17,781 nt of DNA from Nostoc sp. CHAB 5834 (GTDB lineage: Bacteria > Cyanobacteriota > Cyanobacteriia > Cyanobacteriales > Nostocaceae): assembly GCA_020829485.1 (NCBI GenBank), contig JAIVFU010000123.1:1-17781 (forward strand). Reading direction: 5' to 3'. The notes beneath the pieces were generated by a model. That model was not told where the DNA came from. It saw only the letters and a list, made by a program, of their open reading frames with translations, and did no database searches. The position numbers and the translations under genes are program-made. Below, one piece after another: positions 7,219 to 12,996 of the stretch. Every line of letters starts with the position of its first letter. The first letter of the stretch is position 1.

Positions 7219-9081
7219 TCAAGGCGCGACAGGAACGGGGATTGCCTTCAACAACTTTGCGCCGTCGTCGCCCAACTCACCAAAGTTGTCGGAGCCCCAG
7301 CACTTCAAGCCCGTTGTTGTCACGGCGCACGCATGTGTTGCGCCCAAAGATAGACTTTGAACCCCGCTTGACAGCCCCTTAACGGGAGAAGGCACTGGGC
7401 TGGACACCAACTCATCGCTGTTACCCAATTGGCCATAGGCGTCATGTCCCCAGCAGACTGCGCCTCCCCCTTGCGTTACTGCGCAGGCGAAGGAGTCACC
7501 TGCTGCGATGGCTGTTACATCGGGGGTGAGCCCCAACACGTCAACTGGAACGGGTTGGTTGTTCACAGAATTGTTGTTCCCAAGCTGTCCATGCACTGCC
7601 CCGCCCCAGCACTTCACCCCGCCTGCTGAGGTCAGAGCACACGTTTTCTTACCCCCGGCCGCGATGCTGACGACTCCAGTGGTGAGCCCCACTACATCTA
7701 CAGGTGTCTGTTTTGCCGCATAGACGGAGTCGTTCCCGAGCTGTCCTTGGGCATCGTCCCCCCAGCACTTCACGCCCCCTTCTGTAGTCAGTGCGCAGGT
7801 GTGACTGCTCGTCACTCCCGAAGTGACGGTGATGACTCCAGAGCTCAGTCCTGCGACATCCACGGGGATAGACTTGTTCGCAAGGGCGTTGTCATCCCCA
7901 AGTTGGCCCTGCCCGTCGTATCCCCAGCATTTGACGCCACCGCTGGTTGTTACCGCGCAGGTGTGGTATCCGCCGGCGGACACGCTTGCCACCTTGCCGG
8001 CTAGACCCACTACGTCCGCAGGTACCGGGGAGTTCGTGAAGGAACCGCCATCCCCCAGTTGGCCAGAGCCATCATAGCCCCAGCACTTCAGATTCGCGTC
8101 GCGGGTGACCGCGCACACGTGGCCAGAGCCGGCCGAGATGCTGACGACCCCCGAGGTGAGCCCCTGCACGTCCACCGGAACCATCTTGTCAGCAAACGCA
8201 GCATCGTTGCCCAGCTGACCGTAATTATCTCGTCCCCAGCACTTCACACCTCCCGTAGTGGTCAGCGCGCAGGTGTGATACTGGCCCAGCGCAACTTGAA
8301 CGGCATCGAAATACGCAGCACCCACCACGATGGTGACAACCTGCTTGCCCTCATTGTTTTTGTAGGTCGCTGTGACCGTGTAGGGGGAACCGGGTGTTGC
8401 CATGGTGGGAGTGCCGCCCAAGACACCTGTGCTGGTGTCAAAGGTCAGCCCGGGCGGCAGCGAGCCTGCCCCCTCCCATATCACCTGCGACAGATTGGGG
8501 TTGGTCTCGTTGGAGACCTTCACAGAGGGCTTGAAGTCATATTGGTACGGCATTCCCACAACTCCCGCAGGAGCCACGTAGGCCGGGGCTCCAAGTGACA
8601 TTGGGTTGTATGCGCTTGCCTGCAAGGTGACCACCAGCTGAGCCCCAGTCCCGGTCGAGGGTAGGGTCATAGTGGCTGCGTAGTTGCCTTCCGCGGGCGC
8701 TGAAAACAAGATTTCTGCTGAGCAGGTGGCACCGGGGGAAAGCAGCCCGAAACAACTGGAGGCTCCTGGTTGAAAGGTTTTGTCTCCAGTGACAAAGGGT
8801 AGCCCCGAGAATGGGTAGGAGCCACTCCCCGTGTTGTCCAGTAGCACTTGGCGAGAGACGCTGGTGTTCGTAGCTACAGGGCCCAGATTGACTTTGGTAG
8901 TGGAGAGCTTGACGCCCAGAATTGCCGCGGGTTCTTCACCCGCGTCCGGCGTAACGGGCGGAGTGCCTTCCAGCCGGCGGTATGGAATTTGAAAATTGAA
9001 GGTCGCTGCGTTTGCAGCTAGGGGAGGAGCCAGATAGCTTGCTGCAAGCAGAATCAAGTGTGCGATTAACGTTGGGTTCAT
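7219..9081 (-). CDS. Exported RCC1-repeat beta-propeller protein with ASPM-like and Ig-like domains
   Basis: A 620-residue protein from ATG 9081 to TGA 7219. It has a signal peptide (1-25, cleavage likely at AANA-AT), then a Pro/Glu-rich linker. Residues about 52-158 form an ASPM/SPD2-like (choice-of-anchor D) domain with a Cys pair. Residues about 163-255 form a putative Ig-like domain with the typical S-L-P-P-G-L-T-F-D-T-S-T-G-V-L-G-G-T-P motif. From about 260 to the end run seven RCC1-type repeats of ~50 residues, each with a (T/A)-C-A-(L/V)-T ... (K/V)-C-W-G ... G-(Q/E)-L-G core. Seven is the blade number of a complete RCC1 propeller, so the domain looks intact. Each repeat has two cysteines, which fits disulfides in an exported protein. 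It ends at the propeller with no membrane anchor or sorting signal. Likely a secreted or surface binding protein; ligand unknown. Confidence 0.9.
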   Translation of the reverse strand: MNPTLIAHLILLAASYLAPPLAANAATFNFQIPYRRLEGTPPVTPDAGEEPAAILGVKLSTTKVNLGPVATNTSVSRQVLLDNTGSGSYPFSGLPFVTGDKTFQPGASSCFGLLSPGATCSAEILFSAPAEGNYAATMTLPSTGTGAQLVVTLQASAYNPMSLGAPAYVAPAGVVGMPYQYDFKPSVKVSNETNPNLSQVIWEGAGSLPPGLTFDTSTGVLGGTPTMATPGSPYTVTATYKNNEGKQVVTIVVGAAYFDAVQVALGQYHTCALTTTGGVKCWGRDNYGQLGNDAAFADKMVPVDVQGLTSGVVSISAGSGHVCAVTRDANLKCWGYDGSGQLGDGGSFTNSPVPADVVGLAGKVASVSAGGYHTCAVTTSGGVKCWGYDGQGQLGDDNALANKSIPVDVAGLSSGVITVTSGVTSSHTCALTTEGGVKCWGDDAQGQLGNDSVYAAKQTPVDVVGLTTGVVSIAAGGKKTCALTSAGGVKCWGGAVHGQLGNNNSVNNQPVPVDVLGLTPDVTAIAAGDSFACAVTQGGGAVCWGHDAYGQLGNSDELVSSPVPSPVKGLSSGVQSLSLGATHACAVTTTGLKCWGSDNFGELGDDGAKLLKAIPVPVAP

Positions 9082-9144
9082 CCAGATATTGCTAAGAAGA
9101 ATTATTTATTGTTATTTTGTATAGTCCTTTCGAATATCGCGTGC

Positions 9145-9178
9145 AAAAAAAGTACACCCCTCTTTTTAGGGAGGGGTG
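9145..9178 (-). terminator. Rho-independent terminator of the Gfo/Idh/MocA gene
   Basis: On the minus strand CACCCCTC (complement of 9171-9178) pairs with GAGGGGTG (complement of 9155-9162) around an 8-nt loop, followed by TAC and seven T (A at 9145-9151 on plus). It sits 11 bases after the stop of the 9190-10158 gene. Confidence 0.85.
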
Positions 9179-9189
9179 ATAATAATTTG

Positions 9190-10158
9190 CTAGTAAAAGC
9201 AACTTCCTTTGTGAGCAAGCTCTACAGCACTCACATTATTTCTCAGCATTACGGCGTGTGTGAGGTAGCTCTTTGATTTTCCGCGAACTGCATCAATAAA
9301 GTTTGAATTGAGCTCCAGAAAGCGTGCGTCATAGTCCATGGGCGGGCCCATGGTTTTTTCGCCGCTCAGCATTTCTTGGTATTCGCCTGAATTCAAGTTC
9401 AAGTAAATGACTTCTTTCTCGAAGGAAAGGGTCAGTGCCTCGTGGTATTTCGCTTCAGTCAGGTGCCGGCTGCCCATGAACCTGAACGTCAAGCCCGATT
9501 CGGTTTGACCTAACACCTGGTAGTAGTCGTGGCTGTCCGCCGCTTTGGTGGCAGTGAACTTCTCGGTGCCGAAGAGGAAGTTGAGAAGGTCAATTTCGTG
9601 CCCAAAGTGGTCCAGCAGAAGACTGCGGTTGAGCTTCCACCCTTCGGTGACCCGGGGGTACCAGAAGGAAAAGTCGAAGCTTCGCAGCTTTCCATGCTTC
9701 GCAACCAGCGAATCGAGGTTTGCCTTGAGCTGCACCAGAGGTGGGTCAAACCTGCGTGGGTGACAGCTCGACACAACGAGACCTAAGCTTTCGGCGGTGC
9801 GGAGGAGCCGAGCCAGGTGCGCGCTTTCGTTCAAGGTAACAGCCAGGGGTTTTTCGCAGAACACGTGAATCTTTCGGCTCACTGCCTGGTTGAGGTGGAC
9901 GATGTGGGATTCATCGGGCGAGCCGATGAAAACTGCGTCTAGCTCGGGGATGGCCAATAGGCTCTCCACCGAGTGATATCGGGGGATGCTCAAGCCCAGG
10001 CCGTCCTTGATGCGTTCAAAGGCGTCAGGGTCAGGGTCTACGGCGCCTACGAAGCGAAGGGGCTCGCCTACTTGCGCCAAGGTGTACAGATGCTTGAGGT
10101 GCGCGCGGGTTTGGTGTTCTCCCAGTCCGATAAAGGCCAGGTTTAAGCTCGAATTCAA
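9190..10158 (-). CDS. Gfo/Idh/MocA-family oxidoreductase
   Basis: A 322-residue NAD(P)-dependent dehydrogenase of the Gfo/Idh/MocA superfamily, whose members typically oxidise or reduce sugar-like substrates. The N-terminal Rossmann fold shows F-I-G-L-G-E-H-Q (9-16; GxGxxQ in place of the commoner GxGxxG), an acidic D41-P-D after the second strand, and the diagnostic C-E-K-P-L-A (101-106, with the conserved Lys103). The C-terminal domain has D-H-F-G-H-E-I-D (183-190), giving the usual H and D active-site residues H187 and D190. Length is normal. The start is a TTG at 10158, supported by GGAGAG five to six bases upstream. Its gene is alone between a good terminator and a divergent promoter region, so the substrate cannot be inferred. 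The neighbouring oxygenase-like gene is transcribed in the opposite direction. Confidence 0.9.
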   Translation of the reverse strand: MNSSLNLAFIGLGEHQTRAHLKHLYTLAQVGEPLRFVGAVDPDPDAFERIKDGLGLSIPRYHSVESLLAIPELDAVFIGSPDESHIVHLNQAVSRKIHVFCEKPLAVTLNESAHLARLLRTAESLGLVVSSCHPRRFDPPLVQLKANLDSLVAKHGKLRSFDFSFWYPRVTEGWKLNRSLLLDHFGHEIDLLNFLFGTEKFTATKAADSHDYYQVLGQTESGLTFRFMGSRHLTEAKYHEALTLSFEKEVIYLNLNSGEYQEMLSGEKTMGPPMDYDARFLELNSNFIDAVRGKSKSYLTHAVMLRNNVSAVELAHKGSCFY

Positions 10159-10279
10159 AATCTCTCCAAGTTGATTGTCTTGAAGGTGTAGGTAGTTACC
10201 CTGTGCTTTTTATTGTTTTTTTTTGCACTTGCTCACGACATTTTTCTGGTTATTTGTGAGAACCGGAGGAACGCGACCC

Positions 10280-10816
10280 ATGGCTATACCAGAGAGGTTC
10301 ACTTTTTTGGAATTTATGAAAAGCCTTATCGTTTTGCCGAGTCTGGTAGTACCCTCTGTTGTGAACAAAAACGTGGACGTCCTGTTCAGTATTTCAAGGA
10401 TTTCTCCCGATAGGCTCGCGCAGTTTTTCGAAGCTGGGCCACTTTGGAAGGGCCCAAGTAATCCTCGGATGCACCTGGAGGCTGAAACTGTTGCCTACCT
10501 GGAGTGGGCTTGTAAAAAGCAAGGCCTTCAATACGAAGGCAACGCCCAGTTCACTCGCTTGCTTTTTAAAGAGGTGGAGCCCCACCGAGATGACCCGGTG
10601 TCATTCCGCAGGAAAGCTTGTATGTTTTTCCACGTAGTGACTCGGGGCCGGGGTGTACTTTGTTTTCCTAACGTTCGGGACAAATCGATGCGTCGACTTG
10701 AACTGCGCCGAGGCACGTCATTCCTGATGAATCCCTCGGTCTTGCATTCAGTGCAAGAAGTGACGGCCGGGCTGTCTTCTCTGACCGCCGTGGTATTACC
10801 ACCCAAGTCACTATGA
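10280..10816 (+). CDS. Putative Fe(II)/2OG-oxygenase- or cupin-like protein, 178 aa
   Basis: Start at ATG 10280, with GGAGG at 10265-10269; an earlier in-frame ATG at 10223 has no ribosome site. The C-terminal half has the outline of a double-stranded beta-helix metalloenzyme: P-H-R-D-D (101-105, supplying H102 and D104 as an HxD pair), a central strand region around 113-128, then R-R-G-T-S-F-L-M-N-P-S-V-L-H-S-V (143-158) with H156 as the possible distal histidine, and a closing strand L-T-A-V-V-L-P. This H-x-D...H spacing is typical of Fe(II)/2-oxoglutarate oxygenases, though a 2OG-binding Arg after the distal His is not evident. Its TGA overlaps the next gene's ATG (ATGA at 10813-10816), so the two are translationally coupled. 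Divergent from the oxidoreductase, with 121 T-rich bases between. Confidence 0.6.
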   Translation: MAIPERFTFLEFMKSLIVLPSLVVPSVVNKNVDVLFSISRISPDRLAQFFEAGPLWKGPSNPRMHLEAETVAYLEWACKKQGLQYEGNAQFTRLLFKEVEPHRDDPVSFRRKACMFFHVVTRGRGVLCFPNVRDKSMRRLELRRGTSFLMNPSVLHSVQEVTAGLSSLTAVVLPPKSL

Positions 10817-11157
10817 AACTGCTGTACCACGCGACCTATCGGCCTTACCTGGGGCGCATTCAGGTATTCGGGCTTGGGGGCTGTCCTGAGCCAATTCCTC
10901 GAAACTACGAGGACTCGGAACCGGGAGTCGTTTATCTGGCAAGCAGTGAGGAGGTTGCGGTGTCGTATGCCGAGACCTCGGACCTTGTGCCCGAGGAGTG
11001 GCTCGATGATGTCGTGGTCTTAAGCGTAGCCACAGAACGGCTAGACACCGCACTACTGCAACCCGACAAGAATGTCCGTTTGGCATGCGAGGAGCTGCCC
11101 GCGACTTTTGAGTACCGGGGAGTTATACCACCGGCCGCCCTACAGTTGCTGCGCTAG
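10813..11157 (+). CDS. Small ADP-ribosyltransferase-fold-like protein, 114 aa
   Basis: ATG 10813 overlaps the previous stop by four bases. The sequence has the outline of a minimal ADP-ribosyltransferase-like or RNA-2'-phosphotransferase-like fold: L-L-Y-H-A-T at 3-8 (H6 and T8 in the place of the H-x-T motif), G-V-V-Y-L-A-S-S-x-E-x-A-x-x-Y-A at 38-53 (Y41), and T-F-E-Y-R-G-V-I-P-P at 98-107 (E100). H6-Y41-E100 would match an H-Y-E triad. I recall comparable small proteins in phages and plasmids, usually annotated as hypothetical. At 114 residues it is shorter than characterised transferases, so loss of activity or a binding role is possible. The coupling to the oxygenase-like gene suggests a shared job. 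A terminator follows at 11180. Confidence 0.6.
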   Translation: MKLLYHATYRPYLGRIQVFGLGGCPEPIPRNYEDSEPGVVYLASSEEVAVSYAETSDLVPEEWLDDVVVLSVATERLDTALLQPDKNVRLACEELPATFEYRGVIPPAALQLLR

Positions 11158-11179
11158 GCCACTTGCACAATTTTTTCCA

Positions 11180-11204
11180 GAGCGTCTTTCGAGGCGCTCG
11201 TTTT
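11180..11204 (+). terminator. Rho-independent terminator with TTCG tetraloop
   Basis: GAGCGTCT (11180-11187) and AGGCGCTC (11192-11199) pair over 8 bp, with one G-U pair, around a TTCG loop, followed by G and four T. It ends the 10280-11157 unit and abuts the stop of the convergent gene remnant at 11204. Confidence 0.8.
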
Positions 11205-11311
11205 CATTGGGGCAGCTGGCGAAATCTAGGGACAAATTCACCGTTCACGGCCACATCGCTAAAGAATTCGTCGTAAGGCCGACTCCACACTGTGCCGTCT
11301 TCTCCGCGGTA
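11204..11311 (-). pseudogene. DUF1653-like C-terminal remnant
   Basis: Translating the minus strand from 11311 gives 35 residues ending in TGA (11204-11206). The peptide contains W-S-R-P-Y-D-E-F-F, then V-N-G-E-F-V-P-R-F. This matches the characteristic end of the DUF1653 family (Y-R ... W-x-R-P-x-x-x-F ... V-x-R-F), small proteins of unknown function. The remnant has no start and is cut one base from the right end of the TnpB element at 11313, so that insertion truncated the gene. The 5' part is not in this window. Confidence 0.6.
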
Positions 11312-11312
11312 T

Positions 11313-11671
11313 TTGACATCCTCCCCTCCCTAAAGGAAGGGGATTCCCACATCTGGAAGGCCATATCCAGCCTCGGGCAGGCCTGAAGGCCTTCCCTTAT
11401 TCAACGCAGCTTCACCGGCTCTCGCCTCCGCTGCATCGGAAAACTCGTTCTCCAGCCAAGCGAGCCCCCGGGCCCTGATGACCCGCGCGCTATTGGTGTC
11501 CCGGTCATGCTCCGCACCACAGGCCGAGCAGCTCCAGCTGCGTACCCCAAGGTCTCTGAGCCCCTTGGGCCCGGTGCGGGCGCCGCAGGCGCTGCACTCC
11601 TGGGTGGAGAACTTCTCGTCAACCTCCTTGAACCACACACCCGCGTCATCGCTTTTGTACTTGAGGTGACC
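11313..11671 (-). mobile_element. IS200/IS605-type TnpB element, right-end fragment (copy 1)
   Basis: The element's right end, on the minus strand, is a G/C-rich hairpin (CCCCTCCC/GGAAGGGG on plus at 11323-11342, loop TAAA, one G-U pair) followed by GGATGTCAA. This is the terminus style of IS1341/IS605-type tnpB elements. Bases 11313-11564 match 17530-17781 in the same orientation with six mismatches by eye, and the match stops exactly at TTGACATC, which fixes the boundary. The left end and the first two thirds of tnpB are missing. In this family the right end also encodes the scaffold of an omega-RNA whose guide is the adjoining flank, here the minus strand reading down from 11312. Confidence 0.8.
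11330..11671 (-). pseudogene. tnpB: TnpB C-terminal fragment
   Basis: The minus-strand frame reads H-L-K-Y-K near its broken end, then E-V-D-E-K-F-S-T-Q-E-C-S-A-C-G, a second C-S-A-C-G (together a four-cysteine zinc finger), and H-D-R-D-T-N-S-A, the third RuvC-like catalytic motif of TnpB. It ends with a TAG at 11330-11332 inside the right-end hairpin. TnpB is the RNA-guided nuclease ancestral to Cas12. This fragment lacks the N-terminal RNA-binding part and the first two RuvC motifs, so it cannot be active. Homology ends near 11671, where an opposing IS1595 transposase fragment begins. The copy at 17547 keeps the same C-terminus. Confidence 0.85.
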
Positions 11672-12090
11672 TCGTCCCGGTGCTCATCGGTCGCGTCCGA
11701 GGCACGCACCAGGTCTCCGACAGCGTGCTGACCGCTATGACCGCGGGCCAGGCCGAAGACGCCTTGCGGACCGTGGTCGGCCCAGACACCTTGCTGTGCA
11801 CCGATGGCAGCGGCGCGCTGCGAACCGCAGCTGCCAAGCTGGGCGTCACGTCCAAGTCGGTGGTGGTGGGCTACGACGGCCGCGTCAGCGAGGGCGCTTA
11901 CCACGTCCAGACGGTCAACAACTACCACGAGCGGTTCAAGACCTGGGTCAACCGACAGCTGCGCGGCGTGTCGACCAAGCACCTGCCGAACTACCTCGCC
12001 TGGATGCGCTTGTGGGAGTGGTTCAAGGAAGGCGTCAAGCCCGAGCACTTCGTCGTCTCAGGGCTCGGGAAGAAGCTAATCAACGTCTAG
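11671..12090 (+). pseudogene. IS1595-family (ISXO2-like) transposase, 3' fragment
   Basis: The frame ending at TAG 12088-12090 gives about 139 residues with the C-terminal half of an IS1595/ISXO2-type DDE transposase: P-V-L-I-G-R-V-R-G, then L-L-C-T-D-G-S (second catalytic Asp), then H-V-Q-T-V-N-N-Y-H-E-R-F-K-T-W (Asn-containing third-motif region), then R-G-V-S-T-K-H-L-P-N-Y-L-A-W. Full-length members are about twice this size. The N-terminal zinc ribbon and first Asp are missing, and the frame closes upstream with TGA at 11662-11664. A GTG at 11680 could start a peptide, but it would be inactive. The 3' end overlaps the membrane-protein gene at 12080, and no terminal inverted repeat is recognisable. 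Confidence 0.8.
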
Positions 12091-12352
12091 CCTTGGTTAT
12101 TCTTGTCACGACGTCCGCTGCGGACTGCCATGTCGCGCACGCAGCACCCGCAAAGATTGCGGCACCGAACATCCCGAGGACCATCCCAGGCAAGCCGTTC
12201 TCGATGGCGTTCTGGGCAGCCGGAGACAGGCGATGGAAGCCATACGCACATAGCGCATAGGTAAGCGCGGCAAGAACGGGGAGGGCCAATAGGCCGACGA
12301 CGTTTCCGTATGCACGGAATGCATCGCTCTGGGAATGAATAGCTTTCAGCAT
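12080..12352 (-). CDS. Small two-helix membrane protein, 90 aa
   Basis: ATG at 12352, preceded by AAGGAGA at good distance; TGA at 12080-12082. Two hydrophobic segments stand out, about residues 17-39 (V-V-G-L-L-A-L-P-V-L-A-A-L) and 52-75 (G-M-V-L-G-M-F-G-A-A-I-F-A-G), separated by a short loop with an R-L-S-P motif. The tail is basic (T-K-A-R-R). It is likely an inner-membrane protein of unknown role; the size would suit a holin-like or small accessory protein, but there is no specific evidence. Its last codons overlap the 3' end of the IS1595 remnant by 11 bases, so the natural C-terminus may have been altered. Confidence 0.7.
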   Translation of the reverse strand: MLKAIHSQSDAFRAYGNVVGLLALPVLAALTYALCAYGFHRLSPAAQNAIENGLPGMVLGMFGAAIFAGAACATWQSAADVVTRITKARR

Positions 12353-12393
12353 GCGATATCTCTCCTTGGTGTTGGTGTGTCTAGTGTCGTGGT

Positions 12394-12455
12394 TTATCCC
12401 CCAGCGCCTTATATCCCCGGCATGAATGCCGAGGTTTTACGGCGCTGGGGGATAA
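12394..12455. repeat. 15-bp perfect inverted repeat with inner hairpin
   Basis: TTATCCCCCAGCGCC (12394-12408) and GGCGCTGGGGGATAA (12441-12455) are exact reverse complements. The 32-nt loop contains CGGCAT-GA-ATGCCG (12418-12431). The right arm and loop encode the last residues of the 12409-12657 gene, and its stop codon (12409-12411) directly adjoins the left arm. No T-tract follows on either strand, so it is not a standard terminator. It may be an mRNA-stabilising or processing structure between two minus-strand genes, or a miniature repeat element. Confidence 0.6.
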
Positions 12456-12657
12456 GCTCCATCTGAGTATCTTTAGCTTCGGGAGAGCTGAACAGAATCC
12501 CGACCAATTCAGTGGGCACCACGAGGACGCACATCCGGTTTTCCGCGTCCACTCCAACTGCATACATCTGCGGAGGGAGCGCTCCTGTTTCATTGAATCG
12601 CGCACAAGCAGCCAGGGCAAATTGGTTATGAAACTGCTCCAAAAAAATCCCATTCAA
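12409..12657 (-). CDS. Hypothetical protein, 82 aa
   Basis: Read on the minus strand to TAA 12409-12411. The protein-like core is convincing (M-Y-A-V-G-V-D-A-E-N-R-M-C-V-L-V-V-P-T-E-L near 31-51, a beta-rich segment), but the start is not: the only upstream start in frame is TTG 12657, without a Shine-Dalgarno sequence. An ATG at 12653 lies in another frame and reads straight into a T7 run (complement of 12641-12647). Translation could begin at TTG 12657, at the internal ATG for residue 31 (12567), or at 12653 with slippage. The 3' end lies within the large inverted repeat, and the membrane-protein gene follows 56 bases later. Function unknown. Confidence 0.5.
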   Translation of the reverse strand: MNGIFLEQFHNQFALAACARFNETGALPPQMYAVGVDAENRMCVLVVPTELVGILFSSPEAKDTQMELIPQRRKTSAFMPGI

Positions 12658-12683
12658 CTATTTTTTGCATTAAAGAGCCCATT

Positions 12684-12708
12684 AAAAACGCCCGAAAAAT
12701 TCGGGCGT
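12684..12708 (-). terminator. Rho-independent terminator
   Basis: ACGCCCGAA (12688-12696) and TTCGGGCGT (12700-12708) form a perfect 9-bp stem with a 3-nt loop. On the minus strand the stem is followed by TTTT (A at 12684-12687 on plus). It lies 7 bases after the stop of the 12716-12910 gene. Confidence 0.85.
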
Positions 12709-12715
12709 GAAAAAT

Positions 12716-12910
12716 TTATCTAATTGACCGCGCTATCAACCGAAAAGCCTCATCAATATGCTTATCTGCGGCATTCGGATACGTATCAATAACTTTCTTG
12801 CGCAGTACCTCTACAGATTGTACTTGGTAGCGTTTGGCAGCCGTCAGCGCAACGCGCGCCAAATCAAATACATCATAATTAGCCACCTCCAAGGCATCCT
12901 GTGTTGTCAT
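12716..12910 (-). CDS. Small hypothetical protein, 64 aa
   Basis: Start at ATG 12910, because AGGAGG (complement of 12917-12922) lies six bases upstream; a GTG six codons earlier would place that motif inside the gene. TAA at 12716-12718. The protein is almost entirely helical (A-L-E-V-A-N-Y-D-V-F-D-L-A-R-V-A-L-T-A-A-K-R, then an amphipathic C-terminal half ending R-L-I-A-R-S-I-R). There is no HTH motif I can defend, though its size and position opposite a divergent gene with operator-like repeats would suit a small regulator or antitoxin. It has its own terminator. Confidence 0.7.
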   Translation of the reverse strand: MTTQDALEVANYDVFDLARVALTAAKRYQVQSVEVLRKKVIDTYPNAADKHIDEAFRLIARSIR

Positions 12911-12942
12911 AAATGTCCTCCTATGCACAGGTATAGGTCCAA

Positions 12943-12981
12943 GACAAGTTGTCAGGCACTAGCTAGACATGTCAGGAACTA
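12943..12981. promoter_or_regulatory. Operator-like direct repeats between divergent genes
   Basis: TGTCAGGCACTA would begin at 12950 and TGTCAGGAACTA begins at 12970. They differ at one position and are spaced by 20 bp (about two helical turns). Each overlaps a palindrome: GACAA-G-TTGTC (12943-12953) and GACATGTC (12966-12973), with CTAGCTAG between. The arrangement suggests same-face binding of a regulator controlling the genes at 12910 and 12997. Confidence 0.5.
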
Positions 12982-12996
12982 TCACCAGGAATGAAA

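Noticed and set aside
7260..8300. Repeated DNA that could be taken for tandem nucleotide repeats
   Set aside because: The periodicity of about 150 bp comes from the seven RCC1 protein repeats and is explained by coding sequence.
8059..8598. Plus-strand frame of 179 codons opposite the RCC1 protein
   Set aside because: Antisense shadow of the RCC1 gene, whose repeats, signal peptide and domains are unambiguous.
10223..10279. N-terminal hydrophobic extension of the oxygenase-like protein as a signal anchor
   Set aside because: The upstream ATG at 10223 lacks a ribosome-binding site, whereas GGAGG precedes ATG 10280; the extension is most likely untranslated leader.
11401..12048. Minus-strand frame of 215 codons across the IS scar
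   Set aside because: It runs out of frame through the TnpB fragment and antisense to the IS1595 fragment, both of which are recognisable in their own frames.
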